From Anaspis maculata (Eukaryota; Arthropoda; Insecta; Coleoptera; Scraptiidae): a DNA stretch of 64,000 bases. Positions 52,144 to 63,549 of the stretch are shown in pieces. The notes under the pieces were generated by a model that was given only the letters and a program-made list of their open reading frames with translations, had not been told where the DNA came from and ran no database searches. Made by a program: the position numbers and the translations under genes. Where the stretch lies: contig OX421968.1 in assembly GCA_949128115.1 (NCBI GenBank), positions 53,771,423 through 53,835,422 on the forward strand, in the 5' to 3' direction. Position 1 is the first letter of the stretch; the number at the start of each line of letters is the position of its first letter.

Positions 52144-53037
52144 ATACAGAAAGAGGTATATCTTAAAATGATCATTTTGAATGGTTAACTTTGAAGCAAA
52201 CTGATTTCGGACCAGTTCCATCTCCAGATCTGATTTAAGGGGTTATTCAAATCTGTGTCATTTTTGATGCAGAGTCTCAATATCAAGTTTTCTTCTGCAT
52301 CAATTTCAAAGGCATATTCTTGTTCCCTGAAGCTTTAGCTTTAACGTGACCTACAGATTATGAAAATCGGTCAACAAGGAAAAAAACTATGACCAAAAAA
52401 CCAAGAAGTTGTTTTTCTTGAATCACCCTGTAGTGAAGAAAGATAATCGGAAAATTGAAAAACTGTTTCGAGATATGGGTGTACCATCCTCCCTGGACCA
52501 GTTGAAAATATCCAAAAACATGTTTTTTCGAATTGGGAGTTACATAAACTTTCTAGTTTTTGTAGGGTTTTACGCGACGCCCTGTATAACCAACAAGGAA
52601 GATTTGAACTTGATTCTGTATACGTCCTTTGATAGACAAAAGGGCGCAGGTATGGGGGAAAGTAAACATTTGGAATTATTCCTATTATTTCGGAAGCTAG
52701 GGCACTTTGAACTTCATTAAAAAATTTGGGTGGGCCACTTCAATTGTTGAGTAGTTTATTATGGCATGGCACTTTCAAATTTGCAAAGTTTGCAAAACAT
52801 CTTTGTGGCAGATTTTTTTATATCAAACGTTTGCACTACTTTATTACACACCCTGTACAAACTTTATATGAAGTACCAAAGTCTTGTAATTGTAAAGCCA
52901 CGGACTGATAGGTGAAGGATTGTGCTATCTAATGCTGGATTTATGCAACAAAAATTAACAACTCAACTCAAGTAACATAACAATTTAACTGAACTGAACT
53001 TCGACGAATTAAATGTTCGTGTTGGATAGCAGGCTTT

Positions 53038-53318
53038 CTTTCATGCAGACAAAAAATCAACTAAACCGATAATGAGCCAACTAACGCCAACTGCGATTTG
53101 GCCAAATCCCAATTCAGCTGAGTACTGTGTAGCTTCGATGAAGAGCATCCGGAATTGGAACTTAAAAATTGTTGTTGTGATTGCTGCTGGGCAGACGCAT
53201 AAAGACAAACTTTGAAGTTGAGTTAGTGGGTTAGTGCTGCCACTAATTCTATCTACGAATGTCAAGGTTGTGAATGTATCCGATAGTAGCTGATGTAGAC
53301 GATGTACCACTATCAGCC
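53038..53318 (-). CDS. Possible terminal exon of an unknown minus-strand gene
   Basis: On the minus strand a frame is open from a TTCTCTTAG acceptor-like site (about 53,319) to TGA at 53,038-53,040, about 93 codons. Its C-terminal part is hydrophobic (FGQIAVGVSWLIIGLVDFLS), compatible with a membrane helix. It lies outside the neighbouring repeats. The candidate upstream exon at 53,745-53,792 leaves in phase 2, which does not fit this frame, so either a middle exon is missing or one of the two calls is wrong. Confidence 0.3.
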
Positions 53319-53744
53319 CTGCCTAAGAGAAGGTTGTTATCGGCAAAAAAAAATAAGACGGGTGAAATCGCGAAGGACGTGACGTCACTACTACCATTGA
53401 CCTACTGCCTACTACACCTAATAATACTGATTTCACACAGTTATCTTTAAGCGCTCAAACGCTTCCAGCCAGAAATCTCTAATCGAATCATAGATGAAGC
53501 TGCAATGTCTTGAGATGAACGAAAAATGATTTGTGTGCGAATTGGGAAAAATTGTACCGAGGTATTATTTTATTTCTAATCTGATGGTTAGGTATGGTGT
53601 ACTTATGTATGTATATCCATAAGCAAACACTTTATGAAATGATTTACCATACCAACCATCATACCTACAACGCTACAACCATACAGTTTTAAGTGAAATC
53701 GGGTACGCTGGCAAAGTAATAAATAAGGTACTCACAAGCCACAG

Positions 53745-53792
53745 CCCATAGCTAATATTTTTTCTTCATTCAGAAACTTCATTCTGCTGAAA
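53745..53792 (-). CDS. Possible start exon of the same minus-strand gene
   Basis: On the minus strand, after a TTTTATTTTTCAG acceptor, the sequence reads CAGAATG and encodes MKFLNEEKILAMGCG before a strong GTGAGT donor, in phase 2. The short peptide and good splice sites are suggestive, but the length is too small to be sure. Confidence 0.3.
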
Positions 53793-53799
53793 AATAAAA

Positions 53800-54586
53800 T
53801 TAATCAGCTGTAATTATTACTACTTTCACACACAGCACATACCTATTATCTATCTGCATGATTCGAGCCTACCAAGCACACGGACCTACTTTTCTTGTCT
53901 CATGGGCTGAAGTCTGGGCATCAGATTGTACAAGCTTCATTAAAAAAGATGCCTCTTTTGAGCCTTCACGTTGCTATAAAAGTGTGAAATATATGAAATA
54001 GGTAGGTACTACTTTGGTAAATTAAATCATATTAGGTAGCTATAGTATTACTGTGACCAGTGCAAAAAATGCATACCGAGATGCATACCAATCGTATGTA
54101 CTATTATAGATATATCGTACATAGTCGCATTAATTATTCTTGCATTTATTTGAGGCTGGGTACCTACCTGTGTAATGGGCAATGGGAGCTTCGTATTGTT
54201 TCTCAAGTTGTTTCTACTGAAAAAAAAGAGATCGGAAAAAATGAACCGTGAGAACTAAGCTTCGACCCAAATGTTAAGTTCAAAATCATTTTTAATAGAA
54301 ATTATTATAAGAAAAAGTATACGTTCATGGGGTCCTTTTACTGTAAAGTTTTATTACTTATATTGTATACGGGGTGTCCGGGTTAATTTGGGCCACTGTA
54401 TTGGTATCTCAGAAATTGTGAGAGATGATGAAGTCCATCTCAAATGAACTGGAATGTCCGAGGGAAGGTGGAAGATAATAGGTGACCGCCCCCTTCTCGC
54501 ATTACAGTCACGCAGAGATAGGACGAAGATTAGAGAAACGAGAGCATACCTGGACCTGGGCCCACAATTGACGAACGGGCATATAA
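53800..54586. other. Non-coding stretch
   Basis: No exon is supported. A partial TA-CGGGGTGTCCGGG repeat end lies near 54,367. Confidence 0.45.
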
Positions 54587-54751
54587 GGGTGGGTTTAGTC
54601 AGCTTATTTAGCCGCAAGTTTTGATTTTAGTCGCAAGCGCAGCGACGCCCATTGGCTCTTATGAACCAGTCTCCTCAGAACAGCCAATAAGCGATGCAGC
54701 GCTTACAGCTAAAACTAAAACCGCGGCTAAATAAGCTGACTGAACCCACCC
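54587..54751. mobile_element. Harbinger-like MITE with TAA target duplications
   Basis: It begins GGGTGGGTTTAGTCAGCTTA and ends TAAGCTGACTGAACCCACCC, inverted with one mismatch. TAA lies on both sides (54,584-54,586 and 54,752-54,754), the TWA target duplication typical of PIF/Harbinger elements. It is 165 bp with no coding content. Confidence 0.85.
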
Positions 54752-55013
54752 TAAGTGTTACACGGGTGATGGGTTATGCTGCCACTGACAATTTATATTT
54801 ATTTTCACCAATTTTTCTTCAAAATATTTTTTTTCTCCAACCGCATATCAAAGAGTACCTATAGCACTAATGAAGATTTTAAAGTTAAAAGAATGAGCCA
54901 GCCCTGCGGGTAATAATGAACTTCGCACAAATCAGAGTGAGATATCGAGAATTTTACCGGATTTGAAAGCGCGATATTTTTGAATGACATTACCGATTTC
55001 ATTTAGATTTTCG

Positions 55014-55336
55014 AGGCGCTTGTACTGTGGTGGTCAGCGCGCCCGACTACCACAGCAGGGATCGTGGAATCGATTCCCACTGTGGGCGATCGGATTTTCT
55101 TTCGAAAACAAGTTCTTTGATTTAGTTGGAGTGTGTCGCATAGCACATAAAATATGAACGATGGTGCCGACCTCATGCGATGTTGGTGGTCGTTAAAAAT
55201 CCCTACCCTGTGTTGGATTGGAACACACAGGGGTTCGGCGAAATTTCCGGTATAGTGGAGGAAAGCATTCACCGGCGTCGGTGTTAGGCCTCGTTGTGGA
55301 AATAGGGCGGCGTTAAATAAACGTAAAATAAAACAT
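55014..55336 (+). mobile_element. tRNA-derived SINE with 7-bp target duplication
   Basis: The head carries Pol III promoter-like boxes: an A-box-like TGGTGGTCAGCGCGCCCGAC and a B-box-like GGAATCGATTCCCACTG. The middle is unrelated to tRNA, and the tail ends in GTTAAATAAACGTAAAATAA. ATTTTCG occurs just before and after (55,007-55,013 and 55,337-55,343), a probable target-site duplication. Confidence 0.8.
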
Positions 55337-55349
55337 ATTTTCGCTGTTC

Positions 55350-57078
55350 GTTAGCCGCATTCTTCGGCAATCTATTCAATTGGTGCCAAACTTCAGTCTC
55401 TTCAACTCGCCCTTTTATACAGGGTCTTAAGTAAAGCGGTGCAAAATCGCCGTAAGTCCTACATGTGTCCGTTCTTGTAATTTTTTTGAGTTTCAATGAT
55501 GCAATCATAGAGTTTGAAGTGATATATCGAAACTGTTTTGGAATTTTTGGATTGCGAGTCTAAAAATGAAAATAGGAATTTTTTCTTCGAGTGATGAATT
55601 TTTGTCCTGTCAGTGGCAGAAAATTTGAAAAACTCAACTTTATCAGATTTTATCTTTATTTTTTATTCTGGATACTCATTTCAGACACTATTCTGATGAG
55701 TGGATAGCCGCTTTTCCCTCATCTGGTTTTGACTGACGTATGACAAAAGCCTGGTACGGCTTTGCCACTGGCGGCAAAATCCAAATTTACACAGGCTATA
55801 TTTGCCGTGCGAATTTTTTCCATCACGATTGTAGCCGGGTCGTACATTATTATGAACTCAGAAATCTTCGTGTTAAAATCGAAAGCACATTTCACTAAAC
55901 TGTAGGCAGATAATTGCGAAGGTAATTGAATTGGAACGAATCACGCTAGTAACGCAGTAAGTATTGTTTCATAATGATAAAACAAGGACCAACAATCACT
56001 GAATTACGGTTGCGAGCATAACCTTTCAGACGTCAAATTTTTTCTCTTTCCAAAAAAGGCAACTTGCCTATGAAGGAGTCTTAAAGTGGTACCTACATTA
56101 AATCATAAGGCCAGCAACCATGCTAATGTATCAATCAGCAGTTATAATTGCAATAAAGTAGGACTATGAAGGGACTATGTCGCTTTTTTTTGTGATTTTG
56201 AAAAATTTGATGTCCGAACCGTTTTGCTGGCAATTATACCGCTCTTTTAGAAGTTCATACTATATGACCACATGACTTCATGAGTGACCTTACAGAGACA
56301 AAATGGCAGGCAGAAAACTTCAGCGTAAGTCAAGAATCAAGGTTTTTTTTTATTGTTCATTGATTACGAATATACAGTCGAGTGTTTTGTGTGTTTGACA
56401 CGCGATATTTCTGAAACGGTTTAAAATATTTGGTTGAAATTGACCAAGTAATTTATCTCTGTTTAAACTTGTCAAGATGTGCTATACTAAATACATAAAT
56501 TAAAATCTTGAACCGGACTACAAAAAATGTGTCCCATATTATTTTTCACAAAGTACATTCAATGACAGCTTTTTCGAAAAACAGTGGCCGGATTCGAGAA
56601 GTTGAGAAAAAATGCTGCAAAAATCACTTCTAGTTTCGGATGACACGCCTTAGATGTTTCGATAAAACAATGCTAAAATTTGTCAATAAATTTTGATTTC
56701 CGACCGGACATAATCTATTTATTATTCAGTGCTATTCACGAACTTGATGAAGTTTGTCAGCGTTGAAATGTGTAAATTGACTTTGAGGCAATTCGTTTCA
56801 ATATTGACTATTTTTGCTATTCACCAATCGTTAGAGGTAGGTACCTGCATCAGGTTTTGCAGACTTTTTATCTCTTCTCGAAATAGCTACACAACATTCA
56901 AATCTGTTTTTCTCTCAACATTTTGACATTCCAATTATGTAAAATTGTCTATTTTTTAAAGTAACCTAATTTTATTCAATCTTGTTCGTAATTCTTTTTT
57001 CTAATCGTCTGGCCAAGGAAAGATTAATCGAAATTCTTATTCCACTCATCGACAATGGCCCTCGCATTTATGACATTT
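55350..57078. other. Non-coding stretch
   Basis: No exon is supported. TA-CAGGGTCTTAAGTAAAGCGG near 55,424 is an orphan end of the same type as TA-CAGGGTGACATGTATAGCGG at 29,489. Confidence 0.45.
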
Positions 57079-57353
57079 CAATAGGTGGTTTTCCTATTAC
57101 AGTGCGCAAGCGTTGGGGTGTCAGGATCCGACCAGGGAGCCTATTTCTAGGAAGGATGTGATCCATTCCCATGTGAAGTTGCTAGGCAACCAGGGCTGTG
57201 ATTGGCTGAACTGTGATCGCCTGGTGATCGCTCCCCTCTAGAAATAAGGCCCCAGGCGGTATAAATCTGTTTTTGCACCGCTCGCGCTCGTGTGTACCGC
57301 CCTAGCTGACGCATGCGCCCCACGATAGTCACGAATAGGAAAACGGTCTATTG
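57079..57353. mobile_element. 275-bp GC-rich MITE
   Basis: Ends CAATAGGTGGTTTTCCTATT and AATAGGAAAACGGTCTATTG are inverted with two mismatches. The interior is much GC-richer than its surroundings. It has no recognisable coding content. Confidence 0.75.
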
Positions 57354-57359
57354 ACGAAA

Positions 57360-58632
57360 GTTGAAATTGTATAATAATTTGTTACTACATACTACACACT
57401 CTGATCATTCCAACGCATTTCTCTATAAAATGCGCTTGTTAAAACTTAATCACTATTCCAAATCTTGTTTTCAATCGATGACATCTGAAATCAAAATTCA
57501 AAATCACTTATCGTATCCCTACATCTTTCAAATTGAAAGAAATAGTGTCATTTTGAATTTTAGACAATTCATTGACCGTGACAGGTCATCGATTAGGATC
57601 CAAATTTGGCTAAATGATAAGTCTTGACGAGCCCAGTTTATCGAGAATTGTGTTGGAATGATCGAAGTACCATTTTTTTTCTTTCAACCAAACGCTTATT
57701 ATATCGAGTTTCTATTTAATTTTTTACTACTAGAAAATCGACATCACGATCCAGGAACAAATTTTAATGCACCTTTAGTTTGAAAGACCTTCAAGTTTTA
57801 CACGTTTATCCCCGAATTGTCATGTGTCATGTTCAAAACTTACTGGGTGGATGAAATTAGTGACCTGGTAATTTTTTCTACAATTGTTATACATACATGG
57901 AACATGAAAATTCGGAGTACCTACCTAAGTAAAACCTTAAAGGTCCTTCAAAATAAAGGCCCATTTAAATTGGTTAATTATATCGGGGGCTAGACGATCA
58001 AGAAAATTTAGCTACTTTTGCGAGATATGAGGTGTCACTTTTTGAGCGACGATATGCTCATTGTTCATTCTTCATGTTATAATCTGTCAGCGACTTGACC
58101 AATTTATTGATGAAGTTCCACTTATTCTCACATCATTTTTCAAATGAGAGAATACGGTAATGTAGTCCGTGAAAGCCTAACGCAGGTGTATAAATGGTTG
58201 CATAGTTGATTTCTGTTAATCCGTGCTTTTGTAATTTCACTGCCTCCATGCAAATGCAATAATGCTCCGATTGATGTTTTGAATCGTAAACATCAAAATG
58301 TCAATAACGTCATATAGGTGTTACTCTTAAAAATTGCGACATTGCTCGAGCCACTGGATAAACACAGGTACCTAAGTAAATGCTACGTATGTGATTGGTA
58401 TCTAGTACATATACCTAGTTGGTACTGTTGGTAGTTGGTGCCTATCTACTATCTATGCAAAGAATGAAAATGGATCGTTCGTAATTTTGTGGTCGCAATA
58501 GTTGATATACCTATCTCATATTGAGCAGTTATAATAATATCGCATCAAAGAGACATCAGTTATCTGCTCAATATTTGTTTTATTGAGGAAGTTGAATATT
58601 ACAGAGTAGGTAGGTTGGTAGGTACCTGCCTA
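57360..58632. other. Non-coding stretch
   Basis: AT-rich, no exon or element end recognised apart from TAGGTACCTACC-like simple sequence. Confidence 0.4.
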
Positions 58633-58634
58633 TA

Positions 58635-60216
58635 CAGGATGTCCCAGAGAAGTGGGAACATCTTCATAATTATTTTTTCCCTGGCACTTTTTCAGAAAAT
58701 TCCTTTAAAGGGTATAACGATTTAGACTACTGCGGATGTCAGTGTCAATAATTTTTTATTCATAACATTTTTTTTATTACAAGGTTTTGGTATTTTTTGA
58801 AAACTTTGTTTAATTCACGGCAATGAAGACTATACCTACGATATTACGTACGTATTTTTTACTGTGGTAACACACGATTTTTGTTTCTGTCATTACCTCT
58901 TGTTGTCGTGGTAATGCAGACAGTAGCGGCCTTAGGGTAGGGCAGGACAGGCGATCGCTCGGGGCGCCAGCTCATAAGGGCGGGAAAATTGCGGTTGAAA
59001 TCCAAAAAATTGATAATTCACGAAAGCAAAAAGCGATTTGCCAGCGGCGACCACCGAATCTGCTTCTGTAAAAGCACACGAAGCTCCATTATTGCAAGAA
59101 AAATACTTCATTTTTGCTCGCTTCGCTCGCGGACCCAACGTAGGGGCGGCGGTTCCGCATTCTTGCCCAGGGCGCCAAAATTGCTAAGGCCGGCACTGAA
59201 TGCAGATATTGAAAAATCATACCTGTGACGGACAACTGGCGGTCTGTATCTTTGGTAGCCGTCTTTACTAGTGGGAATTTGCTCTCACTGGTATGCGCGC
59301 AAGTGATTCCCCTGATTCCTGCGAAGGATAGAGCGATTTAGACTGTTGAGAATCTGTCACTGTCAGTAATTTGCTTCTGTTCCTCTAATCTTTTGATAAA
59401 TGACGAGTTTTGGCATTGTCTTTGGTCAAGTTTTGTTTCAATTTATGGCAATGAAGACTACGAATTTTTTTTCATGCCGTGGCACTTTTTTTTTCTGTCA
59501 TTATTACTTTGATTTGTCAAAAAAAAAATGAGAATAAAAGAACATTGTTTATATTGACAGATCCGCAATAGTCTAATTCTCCACACCCCTTGAAAGAATT
59601 TTCTGGAAAAAGGTATTAGGAAAGAATATGACAAACGTTCGAGTTCATCTACATAATCACGACAACAATAGGATAATAACAGAAACAAAAAAGTATGTTA
59701 CCATACCGAAAAAAAAAACGTAACTTTCTCCGCCGTGAAGAAAAAAAGGTGTTAAAGATATCAAAGACTTGTCATGTACTTATAAAAAATAATTAGGGAA
59801 GCAGAACAAAAATTATTGGCACTGACAGATCCGCAATATGTAGTCAAATTCGTTCTTCCCTTTGAAAAAACTTCTTGAAAAAATGCAATAGGAAAAAATA
59901 TGGCATACATTTTTAATTACATCTGCAACCACGACAAAAAAAGGGCACAACAAAAATCGTACGCTCTCACATGGAGAAAAATACGTCGTTTTCATTACCG
60001 TGATTTAAAAAGAGAGTTGTCAAAAAACGACAAAAACAAGAAACGACCGAGGAAACGACAAAAACTTGTCAACTATCAAAAAATTAGGGAAGCAAAATAA
60101 AATTATTGACACTGATAGATCAACAGTCAAGATCGTTATCTCTCTTGAAGGATTTTTCTGAAAGTGCCAGGGATGAAATATGCATGGAGGTGTTTCCACT
60201 TCTCTTAGACACCCTG
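58635..60216. mobile_element. TA-flanked foldback carrying a hAT MITE
   Basis: It begins TA-CAGGATGTCCCAGAGAAGTG and ends CACTTCTCTTAGACACCCTG-TA. The arms share 'CCCTGGCACTTTTTCAGAAAA' and its near complement. Internal blocks such as 'ATTTATGGCAATGAAGACTA' (59,441) repeat 'ATTCACGGCAATGAAGACTA' (58,812) directly, so the inside is partly tandemly duplicated. No transposase is seen. Confidence 0.85.
58921..59198. mobile_element. 278-bp hAT MITE with exact 8-bp target duplication
   Basis: Ends are CAGTAGCGGCCTTAG and CTAAGGCCGGCACTG, inverted with two mismatches. AATGCAGA occurs on both sides (58,913-58,920 and 59,199-59,206). It is GC-rich with no transposase. It sits inside the 58.6-60.2 kb foldback and is therefore younger than it. 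Confidence 0.9.
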
Positions 60217-60219
60217 TAT

Positions 60220-61174
60220 GTAGGAATTATCACATCGAACGCGCTTATGAAAGCTCTGCATTTACGACAACAGTTGCCACCGATCAGGCGTTTATTACTG
60301 TAATTCTCATAGATTATGATTAATGAATTGTATAGGTATAACAAACCTTATCTCATCATATTGTTACATTTTTGTGTCGGATTGAAATTTTCGGACAAGA
60401 TATTGTTTCAGTTCAGTAGGACCTTCGCTCGGACCTACGTAAGTACTAAGCTTCCACTAATGCTTCAAACTTCGACGATTTGCTTGAAATTGTCTTGCCT
60501 TATTGCTTTTGAGCCGCTAACCGCGGTTTCCACCAAAAAATTGAAGAGCGGCTTAAGCTAATACGAGATAAAGGCCCAGTTGCACCACTTCTACTTAGAT
60601 GTTAAGTGACACTTGACTGTGGTTAAGTGGCAGATACGCGTTGCACCCGTTATTTTACGTAACACTTGACGGCCAAGTCGGGCCAAGTGATACTTTAATG
60701 TAAGCCGAACTTATATTCGGTTCAGCCACAACTTAACCTTGTTGTGTGTTGATTATAATAAAAGTAGGTACTATAATACATTACTTTTCATCAATATAGG
60801 TGAAAAAAATGTATCGTTCACTCACTTTCAAGTAAATGTCGGTTTATTTTTTAAAAATTGAAAATAAAAGACGCTTGTTACAGGGTTCTCACACGAGACG
60901 GGTATACCCTCTCATAAAAAACTTTCCCTTCATGATCATTCAACGAGGAAAAACTTTCCTGGAACAATTTTTTCCGTAGTTTCTGAATCTGTCAAGTGTA
61001 ATTTTCCATTTCATACCATATACACTATACAGAGGGTCGCAAATTTATTTTTTTGCGTTTTTTTGAAACACCTGTATTCCATCACTACGATCGATGCACA
61101 TTGTTATCATGATAACATTCAAAAATGCATGACATTCTATTTATTTTTTTTAAACAAAAATTGAAAAATTTACA
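60220..61174. other. Non-coding stretch
   Basis: No exon is supported. The 60,590-60,740 block has repeated 'AAGTGACACTTGACTG / ACACTTGACGGCCAAGT' phrases and may be part of a short repeat. Confidence 0.4.
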
Positions 61175-62279
61175 ATTAGTCCAGGAATTTTAGCTGTTTA
61201 AATCGCAAATAGCGAACAAAAATGATAACTAGCCGGATTTTTGTATATAAGCTCAGTTAAGCATGTAGTTCAACATTCTAAAAGTCCTCAAGAATCCGGT
61301 GAGAGCTTCGGCCGTTGTGGTCTCGAGAAGAACTTGAGGGTCAGTTTTTCGCGTATATCTCGTGAACAATAGCACTTGGGAAAAAAGTTCCCGGGAAGAA
61401 ATTGTTGGAAATTTTATTGCCTACAAGAAAGGTCTTCACATATTTCATCGTCAGTCATCTCCTTCTTCGTCAAAACACAAGAAAATAAAAATTGTCCAGA
61501 TGCTCGATGCTGAAGACTGGTATGGACCTTGAGTTTTATGATGGCGGAGTGCCACTCGTAGAGGTGTTGTTTGATCAACTCTCTTTTGGTTGAAACTTGA
61601 AGCCATCAAGACGAACTATGCCGGCGGCATATACAGGGTGAAATAAAAATAAAAAGTTAAACATTTGTACCTCGAGAACCAAAATAGGTGAAGACATGTA
61701 AATCGCCATAAATAATTCTGATTTCATGGTCATGAAGTCGCCGTAAACTTGAACTAAATATCTTGAGCCGTTCTTGAAATATCTTCAAAAGACTGAAGTT
61801 GTTACCAAAAAAAAAATTATTTTCGTCCACTCATCAGAAAAAAAGTTGACTGTGTTTTTTCTAAAATTAGTTGGCCTAGAGAGGGCTTTTCACTGTAATT
61901 CCATTTTAGATGTAATTTATCATTGTTTCGATTCAAAACACCAAGTTTCGATTCAATATCTGAAGAATTACTGATATACGGAAAATTATTTTTTTTTTCG
62001 TAACGACTTCAGTCTCCTGAAGATATTTCAGAAACGGCTCAACATATTTGATTCAAGTTTACGACGACTTCATGGTCATGAAATTAGAAATATTTTTGGC
62101 GATTTACATGTCTTCACCTATTTTGGTTCTTGAGGTACATTTGTTCAACTTTTTATTTTTATGTCACCCTGAATATGCCGCCGGCATAGTTGGTATTGAT
62201 GGCATTAAGTCTCAATCAAAAGAGAATGGATCGAACAACACCTCTACCAAGTGGCACCCTGCCATCATAAAACTCAAGG

Positions 62280-63549
62280 GGCCGTATTCATACCTCGCTT
62301 TTAAGCTAAAAGCGCTATTAGAGCGATGCGCATTTAGGGGCATTTCTCATATTTCAGTGTTCAAAAAAACAAATTAACTCACAAATTAATTGCAATTAAG
62401 TACATACAATCGCTCCCAATCGCAATAATGTATTTTTTTCACTACTAGCCGTGAAGTACATCATTATTAACCTGTTCCTCAACTGGGATGGCGATTTTCA
62501 AGTAGTAAAAAAAATTCTATATAAACCACGGTCGAGAAAATTATTATAGCTTCAGCGCCTTATATCCCTCAGCTGCGCTTCGGGATCTAAACTGGCGCTT
62601 CAGCTATAATAATACTTTCTCAACCTTGGTATATAATATACTATTTTTCACTACTAGCCGTGAAGTACATCATTATTAACCTGTTCCTGAACTAGAAAGG
62701 CGATTTTCTAGTAGTAAAAAAAATACTATATAAACCACGGTCGAGAAAATTATTATAGCTTCAGCGCCTTATATCCCTCAGCTGCGCTTCGGGATCTAAA
62801 CTGGCGCTTCAGCTATAATAATACTTTCTCAACCTTGGTATATAATATACTAATTTTGCACTACCTATATTAAATGCGTTATTTTACAACCTCAAAACAG
62901 GGCCTAAAGTGACTCTTTTTAGCCCTTGGGCAAAAAAGTCGTCATGGCAACGAGCGCTCTTGATCCGTCAGAGGAGACGTCACCTTCTATTTTGACGTAA
63001 CTACTTGATGCGATGCAAAATGGACTTCAATTCGTCGGGAACACGGAGGACTACAAGAACAACAAAATTAGTACGTTTACCAAAACCAATAAATACCTGT
63101 TTTATACTAGTAAGCGATGTGGCCCCTGCAGCTACGTGTTCAAGATAGGTGACAGAATGTCGAGCTGCTTTCGAAGCACAGCCTACCTCAATTCTGAATT
63201 TTGTTGATCGCATGGTTGATCGTGCGACGTACCGTACAACCAAGTAATCAGCGCTGTCATGACAATTTTTCAACGACTCAATGACTCGAAATTTTCAGTC
63301 TTGCACTAGCCAGTGCAAAAAACATTGTATGCACCTTGGGCTAAAGTGCGTTTTTTCCCCTTGTGCTTGCTTCCCTCGGCCTACGGCCTCGGTCGCAATC
63401 TCGCACAGCGGTGAAAAAAAGTGGCACTTTATGCCCATGGTATAAATAGTACATAAATAACTATTTTAACACTGAAATATCAGAAATGTCCCTAAATGCG
63501 CATCGCTCTAATAGCGCTTTTAGCTTAAAAACGAGGTATGAATACGGCC
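62280..63549. mobile_element. Inserted element with about 85-bp inverted ends (GGCCGTATTCAT)
   Basis: Ends are GGCCGTATTCATACCTCG and CGAGGTATGAATACGGCC, and pairing runs inward over about 85 bp through 'AAAGCGCTATTAGAGCGATG'. The host sequence, read from the other arm, is CTCAAGGTCC, split here after AAGG, with AAGG again at the far side. The target duplication is therefore about 4-5 bp and imperfect. The superfamily is not fixed. No transposase is seen. Confidence 0.8.
62433..62852. repeat. Tandem duplication, two units of 209 bp
   Basis: ACTACTAGCCGTGAAGTACA starts at 62,441 and again at 62,650, and the two copies are nearly identical to the end of the unit. Each unit contains an inverted pair (AAATTATTATAGCTTCAGCG and its near complement), so the array can form two hairpins. 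It is inside the inserted element. Confidence 0.9.

Larger units (their letters stand above)
49308..52756. mobile_element. TA-flanked foldback, arms of about 615 bp
   Basis: Tips are TA-AACTACCCAACAATTGAAG and CTTCAATTGTTGAGTAGTT-TA. Arms (49,308-49,920 and about 52,148-52,756) pair throughout, for example 'GTTCCCTGAAGCTTTA' with its complement and 'ATTGATGCAAAAGAAAACTTG' with its near complement. It has taken up a hairpin MITE and a solo LTR in its centre. Without them it would be about 1.2 kb. No transposase is seen. Confidence 0.85.
48703..52945. repeat. Outer inverted repeat enclosing a nested stack
   Basis: The left block (48,703-48,830: GCCAGCACAATCCTTCATCT, CAGTCCGTGG, then CAGGGTGTTGGATAAAACAG) pairs with the right block (about 52,790-52,945) with moderate divergence. 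It encloses the TA-flanked foldback at 49,308-52,756, so the outer element is the older host. Confidence 0.7.

Noticed and set aside
51820..52188. Overlapping + frames of 73-122 codons
   Set aside because: Several frames are open over the same C-rich part of the solo LTR, which is a composition effect and not a gene.
54354..54617. 87-codon minus frame
   Set aside because: It crosses the edge of the Harbinger-like MITE and a truncated repeat end, so it is not a host exon.
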